Assembly: GCA_903871935.1 (NCBI GenBank) | Contig: CAIQIQ010000103.1 | Location: forward strand, 1-60,972 | Direction: 5' to 3' | Length of the DNA: 60,972 nt | Source: an uncultured Phycisphaerales bacterium | Lineage (GTDB): Bacteria > Planctomycetota > Phycisphaerae > Tepidisphaerales > Tepidisphaeraceae | Part shown: positions 9,144-16,516 of the stretch, piece after piece | Layout of the letters: every line of letters starts with the position of its first letter | Position numbering within the stretch: position 1 is the stretch's first letter | Notes under the pieces: generated by a model | What the model was told of the DNA's origin: nothing | Databases searched by the model: none | Seen by the model: the letters and a program-made list of their open reading frames with translations, nothing else | Translations under genes and position numbers: made by a program

Positions 9144-9273
9144 GGATAGGGATCGTCGGGATTGCGCGTTGCGGTGTCAATTGGCGACGTGATGCCCATT
9201 TGCGTTTACGTTAGAATCCTTCCTCGTTTGCACCGAGATGCAGTCTCATGATGCCTTGCTGGAAGGAAAACCA

Positions 9274-10353
9274 ATGAAAATCCGCGAAGCTAAAGAATGC
9301 CGCTACGATCTGGTCAGTCTGGGTGAGTGCATGATCCGTCTTTCTCCGCCGCAACATGGCCGGATTGAATTCGCGCCGATGCTGGAGGTGTGGGTGGGCG
9401 GCGGGGAATATAACGTATCCTATGCGTTGTCGCGTCTGGGTCTGCGCACGGGATGGATCGGCGGCCTGAACTCCTCGCCGATGGGCGCGATTATCCGCAA
9501 CCATGCCCGCGCTGTCGGGATGGATGTCTCGTATGTCGTGGAGCGGAAATACGACGGTGTGGGCAAGAAAGATCGCGTCGGCCTGAACTTCACGGAAGTG
9601 GGTGTCGGCAAGCGCGGCAGCGTCACCCTGTACGATCGCGGCTATACCGCCACCTCGGGCATCAAGCCTGGCGAGATCAACTGGAAGAAACTCTTCCAGG
9701 AAGAGGGTGTGCGCTGGCTGCACACCGGCGGCATCTTCACGGCTCTTTCTGAAAGCACTCGCCTGGTTGTCGCCGAAGCCGTCAAAGCGGCCCATGAGGC
9801 GGGCACCATCGTCAGCTATGATCTGAACTTCCGCTCCAAGCTGTGGAAGAGCGAGGAAGCCATCGCGACGACCAAGCCGCTGGTTGCATATATCGACTGT
9901 CTGATCGGCAATGAAGAGGATTTCCAGAAGGTACTGGGGTATCAGGTTCAGGGCGTCGATGTGGAAAAAGGCCAACTCGACACTACGGCGTTCAAGAACA
10001 TGGTCAACCGCGTGGTGAGCGATTTCAAGAACGTCAAGATCGTGGGTACGACCCTCCGCGGCGTGAAAAGCGCAACGGTGAATGACTGGTCGGCCATCAT
10101 GTGGGCCGATGGGAGATTCTACGATGGTCTGTCCTTCCCGGGCCTGGAAATCGAAGACCGCGTCGGCGGCGGCGATGGCTTCGCGTCCGGCTTCACCTAT
10201 GGATTCCTCACCGGCAAGAGCCCGCAGGAGTGCGTCGATCTTGGCGTAGCGCACGGGGCCATGCTCATGAGCACCATGGGCGACACCAGCCAGATCACGC
10301 TGGACGAGCTGCTCCATGTGGCCGGCGGCGGCTCAGCGAGAATCAAACGGTAA
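9274..10353 (+). CDS. kdgK: PfkB-family sugar kinase, KDG-kinase-like
   Basis: An ATP-dependent sugar kinase of the ribokinase fold, 359 residues, most like 2-keto-3-deoxygluconate kinases of the Entner-Doudoroff branch. It opens with DLVSLGECMIRLSP and the substrate-site glycines VGGGEYNVSYALSRLG. The C-terminal signature is GGGDGFASGF, where most relatives have GAGDAF; the catalytic Asp is kept. ATG 9274 has GGAAGGAAA just upstream and replaces an earlier in-frame Met at 9238. A TAGAAT -10-like box lies at 9212-9217. It is followed by 6-phosphogluconate dehydrogenase, so both feed sugar-acid metabolism. Substrate assignment is inference. Confidence 0.82.
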   Translation: MKIREAKECRYDLVSLGECMIRLSPPQHGRIEFAPMLEVWVGGGEYNVSYALSRLGLRTGWIGGLNSSPMGAIIRNHARAVGMDVSYVVERKYDGVGKKDRVGLNFTEVGVGKRGSVTLYDRGYTATSGIKPGEINWKKLFQEEGVRWLHTGGIFTALSESTRLVVAEAVKAAHEAGTIVSYDLNFRSKLWKSEEAIATTKPLVAYIDCLIGNEEDFQKVLGYQVQGVDVEKGQLDTTAFKNMVNRVVSDFKNVKIVGTTLRGVKSATVNDWSAIMWADGRFYDGLSFPGLEIEDRVGGGDGFASGFTYGFLTGKSPQECVDLGVAHGAMLMSTMGDTSQITLDELLHVAGGGSARIKR

Positions 10354-10453
10354 GGCCTGGAGGCGTTGCGTGCGGCGGCCAATATCGTAAACTTCCTCGC
10401 CGGCAAAAGCGGTTTTGTCCAAACAAACAGGTTTTAACCTTCTCAATACAACC

Positions 10454-11965
10454 ATGGCACAAGCAACAGCAGATATCGGATTGATCGGTCTCGCAGTCAT
10501 GGGCGAAAATCTCGCCCTGAACATCGCCGATCATGGGTTCAAAGTCGCCGTCTTCAATCGCACCACCGAGGTCATGAAGAAGTTCATCGCCCGGGAAAAT
10601 CCGCCCGGCGGGCTGGTCGGCTGCGAGACGCTCAAGGAACTGGTCGCGGCCATCAAGAAGCCGCGCAAGGTCATCATCATGGTCAAGGCGGGGGCGGCCA
10701 TCGACGCCGTTACCCAGCAGCTCCTTGACGCCGGCATCGAGAGCGACGACATCGTGATCGACTGCGGCAACAGCCAGTGGACCGACACCATCCGACGCGA
10801 AAAGCAGTACGCGGGCAAATGCAAGTTCTTCGGTTCCGGCGTGTCCGGTGGCGAATTGGGCGCCCGCTTTGGCCCGGCCGTCATACCTGGCGGCGACCCG
10901 GAAGCATGGAAACACCTCAAGCCGATCTGGGATGCCATTGCAGCGAAAGTTGACGCCAAGACCGGCAAGCCCATCGAGACGGCGCAACCGGGCAAACCCG
11001 TCATCGGCGGTGTTCCCTGCTCGGCTTACATCGGACCCAACGGAGCCGGGCACTACGTCAAGATGATCCACAACGGCATCGAATACATCGACATGCAGCT
11101 CATTGGCGAAGCCTACTGGCTGATGAGCCGCCTGCTGGGCATGAGCGCCACGGAGATCGGCAAGGTCTTTGCCGCCTGGAACGAAGGCGATCTCGATTCC
11201 TACCTTATCCAGATCACGGCCGATATCCTGCAGCAGCCCGACCCGGTGCACAAAGGCGAGAACCTGGTCGATTACATTCTCGACACCGCCGGGCAAAAAG
11301 GCACGGGAAAATGGACCAGCGTCAACGCGCTGGACATGGGCATTCCCGCCAACGCGATCGCCGAGGCAGTTTTTGCACGCTGCCTCTCGGCTCTAAAGGA
11401 TGAGCGGGTGGCGGCGGGCAAGCAGCTTACCGGCCCTACGCCCTCTTACAGCGGCAACCGGCAGGAACTGATCAACGCCATCCGCGATGCTCTGTACTGC
11501 TCGAAGATCTGCGCCTATGCCCAAGGTTTCCAGCTCATGCGGGAAGCCCAGAAGGAGTACAACTGGAAGCTGAATTTCGCCGAGATCGCCAGCATCTTTC
11601 GCGGCGGATGCATCATCCGTGCACGCTTCCTCCAGAAGATCACCGACGCCTACACACGCAGTGCCGACCTGACCAACCTGCTGCTGGACCCCTATTTCAA
11701 TCAGCAGATCCAAAACGCCCAGACCAACTGGCGCAAAGTGGTCGGACTTGCAGCGACCAACGGCATTCCCGCGCCGGCCTTCATGAGCGCCCTGTCCTAT
11801 TACGACGGCTACCGCTCGCCGCGTCTGCCGGCCAATCTCCTGCAGGGTCAGCGCGACTATTTCGGTGCTCATACCTATGAGCGGACCGATAACCCGCGCG
11901 GCAAGTTCTTCCACCTGGATTGGCCGGAAGCGAAACGGCCACAGCTCGAAGTCAGCGGACACTAG
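10454..11965 (+). CDS. gnd: 6-phosphogluconate dehydrogenase (decarboxylating)
   Basis: Oxidatively decarboxylates 6-phosphogluconate to ribulose 5-phosphate in the pentose phosphate pathway. The 503-residue protein has the dinucleotide-binding start [16 protein letters not shown] and NRTTEV after strand two. The substrate region [18 protein letters not shown] is followed by [17 protein letters not shown], with the catalytic Lys and the conserved HNGIEY. The C-terminal all-helical domain contains [13 protein letters not shown]. Length is slightly over the 470-480 usual for the NADP enzymes. ATG 10454 begins directly before the Rossmann strand. It lies 100 bp after the KDG-type kinase, and a strong hairpin follows. 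Confidence 0.95.
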   Translation: MAQATADIGLIGLAVMGENLALNIADHGFKVAVFNRTTEVMKKFIARENPPGGLVGCETLKELVAAIKKPRKVIIMVKAGAAIDAVTQQLLDAGIESDDIVIDCGNSQWTDTIRREKQYAGKCKFFGSGVSGGELGARFGPAVIPGGDPEAWKHLKPIWDAIAAKVDAKTGKPIETAQPGKPVIGGVPCSAYIGPNGAGHYVKMIHNGIEYIDMQLIGEAYWLMSRLLGMSATEIGKVFAAWNEGDLDSYLIQITADILQQPDPVHKGENLVDYILDTAGQKGTGKWTSVNALDMGIPANAIAEAVFARCLSALKDERVAAGKQLTGPTPSYSGNRQELINAIRDALYCSKICAYAQGFQLMREAQKEYNWKLNFAEIASIFRGGCIIRARFLQKITDAYTRSADLTNLLLDPYFNQQIQNAQTNWRKVVGLAATNGIPAPAFMSALSYYDGYRSPRLPANLLQGQRDYFGAHTYERTDNPRGKFFHLDWPEAKRPQLEVSGH

Positions 11966-11985
11966 ACCAGTACTATCGGTCAACG

Positions 11986-12018
11986 CATGGCCCGGAATTC
12001 GCAGAATTCCGGGCCATG
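11986..12018. terminator. Bidirectional terminator, 15-bp perfect stem
   Basis: CATGGCCCGGAATTC (11986-12000) is perfectly complementary to 12004-12018 around a GCA loop. It lies between the stop of gnd and the minus-strand stop at 12023, so it can serve both genes. The T-tract is weak. Confidence 0.75.
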
Positions 12019-12022
12019 TCAT

Positions 12023-12379
12023 TTAGGCGGAATGTCCTGTCTCCACGGGGTCTGATTGCTTGCTCGCCTTGGCAGTCCTGCGAATGGCGTAGATCAGCAC
12101 GCTCCAGCCGATAACGTTGTATACCACAATCGCTCCGATAGAGACGTGCAGCAGATGGCGAGGGCTCATCCCCCAGATGCGCAGGGTCGGATCTTCTTTC
12201 AGAACGATATTGGATGATCCGGCGGCCGGCGCGGAGGTTGCCTGAGCCGGCTGGGTCGAGGGGGCCGCCTCCGCGGCCGTCGCGGCGCGTACCGGGATCG
12301 CCCACACCACGACCGCCATCAGCAAGAACGCTGCGCACCCGAATCGCTTGCCGAATCGCCGCATGATCATGTGCTCCAT
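12023..12379 (-). CDS. Small exported membrane protein, unknown
   Basis: A 118-residue protein with an N-terminal signal-like segment (FGCAAFLLMAVVVWAIPVRA), an Ala/Pro/Gln linker containing STQPAQATSAPA, and one C-terminal transmembrane helix (LLHVSIGAIVVYNVIGWSVLIYAI) ending in a Lys/Arg-rich tail. I recognise no family. It starts 21 bp after the sugar transporter stop. AGGTGAT is placed for ATG 12379, preferred to GTG 12388. The tight coupling suggests an accessory subunit or regulator of the transporter, which is inference from context only. Confidence 0.7.
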   Translation of the reverse strand: MEHMIMRRFGKRFGCAAFLLMAVVVWAIPVRAATAAEAAPSTQPAQATSAPAAGSSNIVLKEDPTLRIWGMSPRHLLHVSIGAIVVYNVIGWSVLIYAIRRTAKASKQSDPVETGHSA

Positions 12380-12400
12380 CGCTATCACCTGATGATGACC

Positions 12401-13945
12401 TCAAGACTCGAGAACAGTCGAACGAACCGGCGGCGGCTGGAAGCTCTTGCGACCGCCTAGCTTCTGCCACTCCTTGTAGAGGATGTAGAAGCAGAAGAGC
12501 GCCGCGATCTGGAAAACGAAGCTCCAGACGAAGGCATATCGGAATGCGTATTTCCCGTAAACGTGCTGGAGGTAACTCATCAGCAGTCCGACCAACGTGC
12601 CGCCAATGATCTGCGCCAAAACCGCTCGCATCATCGATTGGGCCGCTGAGAACTGGCCAAATCGCGCTTGCGGCAACAGTGACATGGCCAGCGGCGCCTC
12701 GGCCATGGCCGCAATCACGCCGATGGGGATGCCAACGACATTGAAGGCGATCTGAATCCACAGATACGTGTCTGAGGAGAGGCCTGGGATGAGAAAGAGC
12801 AGTTGGATCGGGGCTTTAAGGATCATCATGCCCATGGCCGCGAGCATCAGCGGCAACGGCCGCCAGCGGTCGCCCCAGGTCGCGGTGGCCAGGGTCAGCG
12901 CCAGGGTAATAAAGCCGGTGTAGGCGCCGAACCTTCCCAGAACCTTGAGATCCATCCCCATCGCCACGCGGGCGGGATTCATGAAATCACCCGTCTGGTA
13001 GCTCATCCACAGGACGACCATCGTGATGAAGTAGAGCACGTAGAACCGATGGCTGAAGCATTCCCTGGTGATGGTCGCGATCGTGGAGGTGGTTTTCTCG
13101 ATCATTCCTGAGCCTTTGGCCAGAGGATCAGGCGGCGGATAGTCAGGCTCTTTCACTTTCAGAAGCGCGATTGTGGATGCGAGAACGTAGAACCCGGCGG
13201 CGCCCAGCAGGATGAGCTTGGGATACCAGAAATTCTCCGCGTGATACGACCAGAAGCCCAGATCGATATCCAGCGGCCCGCTCTTATTGGAGTAGGGGAA
13301 GATCCAGTAACTGTAGATCATTCCCGCAACGGTGCCGGCGGCCCGGAAATAGCCCATGAACTTCACGAAGTGCTGCTGGGGAACCACATCATTGAATAGG
13401 TAGTAAAACGTGGTTCCCAGAAGCATGTTAAAGAGCGTGAACAGCAGCATCAGGACGGAAAACGTCCAGATCGTGACGGTCGTCAGCGTTGCGCCCTGGA
13501 ACATGGAGTTCCGGAGCCAGGCCGCGATTTCATTGCCGAATCCAATCAGTGCGAGGCAAGCGCAGACAGGTGGTGCTCCGATGAGAAGGAATGGGATGCG
13601 CCGGCCGAAGCGGCTGCGGTATCGATCCGACTTGATGCTGATGATCGGGTTCAGGATGAAGTTCAGCAGGGCCGGAATGGTCGAGAGCACGAACTTGTAC
13701 GAGTTGGCGTCCATGCCCAACTCATTGAGCAGGCGCAACTGGACGATGGGACCCAGGACCGACTCCATCAGAGTGAAGCAGAAATCGAACCAGAGCAGCC
13801 AGGCGAACAGCGCGATCAGCCCGCGCGTGGTGTAAACCAGATTGCCGATGCGGTGGACATTCTGCGCCGGCAAGGTGCTGGTCAGCACGGCCAAAGGCGG
13901 TTCTGCGTTTGGGGAGCTGGCCTTAGGTGGGATGTTTGCTTTCAT
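12401..13945 (-). CDS. MFS sugar transporter, GPH-like
   Basis: A 514-residue integral membrane protein with about twelve hydrophobic segments. The loop after the second helix reads NPIISIKSDRYRSRFGRRIPF, the hallmark of the glycoside-pentoside-hexuronide/sugar MFS group (SDR-x-RSR-x-GRR-x-P). A probable sugar importer by cation symport; the substrate cannot be read from sequence. An extended central loop carries KVKEPDYPPPDPLAKG. ATG 13945 is chosen. The open frame to 14152 runs through two hairpins and does not look like protein. It forms a transcription unit with the small membrane protein downstream and sits between pentose-phosphate/KDG genes and the 14.4 kb gene-free region. Confidence 0.85.
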   Translation of the reverse strand: MKANIPPKASSPNAEPPLAVLTSTLPAQNVHRIGNLVYTTRGLIALFAWLLWFDFCFTLMESVLGPIVQLRLLNELGMDANSYKFVLSTIPALLNFILNPIISIKSDRYRSRFGRRIPFLLIGAPPVCACLALIGFGNEIAAWLRNSMFQGATLTTVTIWTFSVLMLLFTLFNMLLGTTFYYLFNDVVPQQHFVKFMGYFRAAGTVAGMIYSYWIFPYSNKSGPLDIDLGFWSYHAENFWYPKLILLGAAGFYVLASTIALLKVKEPDYPPPDPLAKGSGMIEKTTSTIATITRECFSHRFYVLYFITMVVLWMSYQTGDFMNPARVAMGMDLKVLGRFGAYTGFITLALTLATATWGDRWRPLPLMLAAMGMMILKAPIQLLFLIPGLSSDTYLWIQIAFNVVGIPIGVIAAMAEAPLAMSLLPQARFGQFSAAQSMMRAVLAQIIGGTLVGLLMSYLQHVYGKYAFRYAFVWSFVFQIAALFCFYILYKEWQKLGGRKSFQPPPVRSTVLES

Positions 13946-13967
13946 GTCGATTCGGTCGCGCTGGCCG

Positions 13968-14001
13968 CGGGATGAAGATTCCCGACAGGATTCAAACCTG
14001 T
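13968..14001 (-). promoter_or_regulatory. Tandem hairpins in the transporter leader
   Basis: Two perfect hairpins, each with a 5-bp stem and 7-nt loop, lie back to back with no spacer: 13985-14001 (ACAGG/CCTGT) and 13968-13984 (CGGGA/TCCCG). They end 22 nt before the transporter start. The first resembles a tRNA T-arm, with loop TTTGAAT against the usual TTCGAAT. A leader regulatory structure is possible; no function is proven. Confidence 0.4.
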
Positions 14002-14140
14002 AGCTCTCGGCCCAGCAATCTGCCCTGAAAGCCCGCCTCAAAGCCCGGAAACACATGGATTTCGGCGGAAGTCTACCGCCTATGGATGCCAATGCAAACG
14101 AGGGCGTGCAAATGCGTTGCGGTGGGAACGTGACCGTTCT

Positions 14141-14168
14141 GTCATTGGTCAACTGTCCTTTGTCCTTG
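14141..14168 (+). repeat. Phased heptamer array, GTCCTTG type
   Basis: Four consecutive 7-nt units, each starting GTC: GTCATTG, GTCAACT, GTCCTTT, GTCCTTG, followed by a partial GTC unit. It lies upstream of the DnaA-box cluster. Confidence 0.6.
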
Positions 14169-14192
14169 GTCGGGACGATTGATGGGTTGAGA

Positions 14193-14220
14193 GTGATAGG
14201 TGATGAGTAATGAGTGATGA
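14193..14220 (+). repeat. Phased heptamer array, GTGATGA type
   Basis: Four consecutive 7-nt units: GTGATAG, GTGATGA, GTAATGA, GTGATGA, with GTG starting a fifth. It lies 25 bp after the GTCCTTG array and 28 bp before the first DnaA box. Confidence 0.65.
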
Positions 14221-14248
14221 GTGTCCGGGCGGCAAAAAAGGTGCCAGG

Positions 14249-14257
14249 TGTGGATAA
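14249..14257 (-). promoter_or_regulatory. DnaA box 1
   Basis: An exact consensus DnaA box (TTATCCACA read on the minus strand). It is two bases from the first iteron-like repeat. Confidence 0.65.
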
Positions 14258-14296
14258 GTAGGAGGTGCGCAGGTTCTCGGCGTGAGTACCCCTTGT

Positions 14297-14329
14297 TGCG
14301 CAAGTCTATATTTTACATTAGCTTGCGCA
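14297..14329. repeat. Inverted repeat flanking an AT-rich core
   Basis: TGCGCAAG (14297-14304) and CTTGCGCA (14322-14329) are perfect inverted copies around a 17-nt core that is mostly A/T (TCTATATTTTACATTAG). It lies between DnaA boxes 1 and 2. A melting element or a protein-binding palindrome would both fit. Confidence 0.5.
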
Positions 14330-14365
14330 GAGAATAGGGGAGGAGGTGCGCAAGTTCGATGCGCT

Positions 14366-14374
14366 TGTGGATAA
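14366..14374 (-). promoter_or_regulatory. DnaA box 2
   Basis: An exact TTATCCACA on the minus strand, nine bases after the second iteron-like repeat. Confidence 0.65.
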
Positions 14375-14657
14375 CTCGCACCAAAGATGAAGATGGAAAG
14401 ATGAAAGGTATGAGCCGATAGGCAAGGTGCTCAGGTTCGTGGGCGCAGTCTGAGGACTTTGGCAACTCGGATTACCGACGGCGATGAAGATGCCCAAGAT
14501 CCATGCGCATCTTCGGACGGCGATTGCCTACGTGGCCGATAGGAATAGCCGTATTCGGTTGTCAAATAGCGTGGCCGAGGACGGCCAAGGGGATCCAAAA
14601 GAACATGCCCCCATAATAAGGGTGGTTTTTGAGGGAAGTTAGTGAGGGAGATGAGCA

Positions 14658-14685
14658 TTGACAAGGACTTACGAGCGGTCAAAAT
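14658..14685 (+). promoter_or_regulatory. Predicted promoter toward the DinB-like gene
   Basis: TTGACA (14658-14663), a 16-bp spacer and CAAAAT (14680-14685). Transcription would start near 14692, so the two DnaA boxes at 14700-14720 would lie in the earliest transcribed bases. Confidence 0.45.
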
Positions 14686-14699
14686 TCCGGCCACTTTTT

Positions 14700-14720
14700 T
14701 GTGGATAACTTTGTGGATAA
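14700..14720 (-). promoter_or_regulatory. DnaA boxes 3 and 4, tandem
   Basis: Two exact TTATCCACA sites on the minus strand at 14700-14708 and 14712-14720, three bases apart (12-bp period), in the same orientation as boxes 1 and 2. Confidence 0.7.
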
Positions 14721-14903
14721 GTCGAAGACGTAAGACGGTGCGGGCTCCGAAAGTGCGCGGCCGCATTGGTATCGGTTCCTGGCTCATTCCTCTTGCCGCC
14801 CCCCAGATCGAGGACGGCGGCGCGGGAGATGGGCATGGCAGATTGACGCATGCAGGGTAACAGATATCGTGGGTCGGAACACTCACGACAAGGAGGCAGA
14901 AAG

Positions 14904-15380
14904 ATGGGGCAGCGAGTCTCGGCGAGCCTGATAGAACAGTTTGAGCGGATGTGGGGGAGCCTGCGCGAGGCGACAGAAAACTTCTCGGACGAGAAGTGGC
15001 GGCGGAGCGAGATAGCGTACCTGGTGCCGGCGAGCCTGGCGATGCACACGATTGAAACGACAGAGTTTTACATCGGAGATCTGCCGGGGGATAAGTTTCC
15101 GTGGGGCAGGCTGGGGGGCGACTGGGATGGGAGGGATCCGGCGAAATGGCCGGGGCAGGAGCGGATGGCCGAGTATCTCGAAGAAGTGCGGGAGAAGACG
15201 CGGGCGTGGTTGATGCGTCTGGAGGATGAAGCGTGGTTTGGGCCGGCGGGGTGGTGCGAGTGGACCGGGAAGACGATGCTGGACCGGGCGTTGTATATGT
15301 TGCGGCACGCGCAGCATCACCTGGCGCAATTGAATGTGGAGTTGCGGCGAGCGGGGCTTAAGCCGGCAGAGTGGGCGTGA
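14904..15380 (+). CDS. DinB-like four-helix metal-binding protein
   Basis: A 158-residue cytosolic protein of the DinB/DUF664 four-helix-bundle superfamily, whose members bind a metal through histidines and include thiol transferases and proteins of unknown role. Helix two carries MHTIETTEFYI and the last helix carries RHAQHHLAQLN, placing the probable ligands His48 and the HxxHH cluster. AGGAGG stands 9 nt before ATG 14904 and decides this start. Its coding strand is unusually G-rich, unlike genes farther left. It is preceded by the DnaA-box region and a predicted promoter, and is monocistronic. The biochemical role is unknown. Confidence 0.8.
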   Translation: MGQRVSASLIEQFERMWGSLREATENFSDEKWRRSEIAYLVPASLAMHTIETTEFYIGDLPGDKFPWGRLGGDWDGRDPAKWPGQERMAEYLEEVREKTRAWLMRLEDEAWFGPAGWCEWTGKTMLDRALYMLRHAQHHLAQLNVELRRAGLKPAEWA

Positions 15381-15491
15381 GGGAGGGGCCGACCTCCGAA
15401 ACCGAAGAAGACGGGAGCGGACATGTACGTGGCGGCCTTGACATGGTGGGCAGAAAGCGGCCCATCACCGCCAAACAGTCGGCGACGCTCA

Positions 15492-15510
15492 AGGCTTGCG
15501 TGCCAAGCCT
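15492..15510. other. Short hairpin after the DinB-like gene
   Basis: AGGCTTG and CAAGCCT pair perfectly around a CGTGC loop, 110 bp after the DinB-like stop, between convergent genes. There is no T-tract, so it is a weak terminator candidate. Nothing else is seen between 15381 and 15591. Confidence 0.35.
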
Positions 15511-15591
15511 CAGGTGGTCGCTCGCCTGACAAACCGCTCACAACACGAGCTTTGTAGCGTCATGTAGTTTCCGACAGGTGCATAGTTCGGA

Positions 15592-16242
15592 TCATTGTGT
15601 TGGTGGCGCACTCCACGGCTCAATCACCCGCCCCCCGCCATCCACGATTCTCAACTCTGCGGGCCCCGCCTCTTCAACGGTTCCGATCTGCTTGCCCTGT
15701 TTCCAGTGGCCCGTGTCGTCCCGTTCGCCCGAGTAAACTCGCACCGTGCCACCAAGCCCGGCCGCGACAAGCAGGTCGAGATCCATGAAGCCGCCCGATT
15801 CCCATCGCTTCAGTTTCCCCTCCGCGATCTGCAATTTCACAACGTGCGAACGATGAATGCCTGACCCCCAAGAATAAGTGAAGTAGAACGCCCCGTTGTG
15901 TACAAGCCCCGACATCAGCCCGTACCCGCCAAAGGACCTTGCAAGATGGTTGACCTTTCCCTCATGGTACAGCACCGATGTTTCACTAAACGCGGTGCCA
16001 TTCGGATCCAGGAAATCGACATTGAACGCCTGGAGCTTCAGCTGCTCCCAAAGCCCATTCACCTCCAGCGGGCGAATCCGGAATCGAGTCTGTGGATTGA
16101 GCTTGGGATCCGTCTCGAAAGCATATTTCCGAACCAACTGCTCGACTCTTTGAGTCGTCGGCGCTTCCTCGGCCTGCACAACCGACGGCAGAAGGAGGAT
16201 GACAAGCGGTGCCCACGCAAGTTTGATGTGCTGCCAGAACAT
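15592..16242 (-). CDS. Secreted hypothetical protein
   Basis: A 216-residue protein with a signal peptide (IKLAWAPLVILLLPSVVQA, cleavage expected before EEAPTTQ). The mature part is beta-rich with no motif I recognise. Segments such as GGYGLMSGLVHNGAFYFTYSWG and GGTVRVYSGERDDTGHW suggest propeller- or lectin-like strands. ATG 16242 has AAAGGAG upstream, better than the longer frame to 16287. It is convergent with the DinB-like gene and alone on its strand. Location is probably periplasmic. Function unknown. Confidence 0.65.
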   Translation of the reverse strand: MFWQHIKLAWAPLVILLLPSVVQAEEAPTTQRVEQLVRKYAFETDPKLNPQTRFRIRPLEVNGLWEQLKLQAFNVDFLDPNGTAFSETSVLYHEGKVNHLARSFGGYGLMSGLVHNGAFYFTYSWGSGIHRSHVVKLQIAEGKLKRWESGGFMDLDLLVAAGLGGTVRVYSGERDDTGHWKQGKQIGTVEEAGPAELRIVDGGGRVIEPWSAPPTQ

Positions 16243-16516
16243 GGGGGCTCCTTTGGCAGCATTGTACCACACGGTCATCCGGGCCATGACGCCACGCGGG
16301 CCGTCCAGGTATCCTCGCCGTTGGCCGGGCGTCGTGGTTGTCTGGTGATGGCGGAAGGACAGAGGATGCCAAGCAGTGAGCAGTAAGGTGCGGTATCTCC
16401 TCTTCTTGCTGCTGACGGATCTGGAACCGAGCGATTGGCGGTGAGGCTAGACCGAACTAAGATGCAGCCCACGAGGTCACCATGGACTTTGAGCCTGACT
16501 ACCGGAATATTGCACA

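Larger units (their letters stand above)
14260..14438 (+). repeat. Three iteron-like repeats at exact 81-bp spacing
   Basis: Copies begin at 14263 (AGGTGCGCAGGTTC), 14344 (AGGTGCGCAAGTTC) and 14425 (AGGTGCTCAGGTTC), each exactly 81 bp from the last. The first two share the longer AGGAGGTGCGCARGTTC with one difference in 17. They are interleaved with DnaA boxes 1 and 2. Confidence 0.65.
13946..14903. other. Gene-free region, candidate replication origin
   Basis: This is the only gap over 300 bp. It lies between divergent genes (transporter and DinB-like). It contains four exact TGTGGATAA DnaA boxes (TTATCCACA on the other strand), all in one orientation. It also has three 14-bp repeats 81 bp apart, an AT-rich 17-nt core inside inverted repeats, two phased heptamer arrays and a third imperfect one (14383-14408). 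Open frames here, such as 14431-14886 on the minus strand, have no protein-like features. There is no dnaA, dnaN or other replication gene in the window, and base skew by eye does not flip simply here. The alternatives are a DnaA-titrating or DnaA-regulated site. Confidence 0.5.

Noticed and set aside
13968..14045. Possible tRNA gene on the minus strand, because of a T-arm-like hairpin.
   Set aside because: No pairing acceptor stem, D-arm or anticodon arm can be built around it, and the conserved C56 is T. Kept only as a leader hairpin.
14431..14886. A 151-codon minus-strand frame across the DnaA-box region.
   Set aside because: It covers two DnaA boxes, has no ribosome site and no protein-like pattern.
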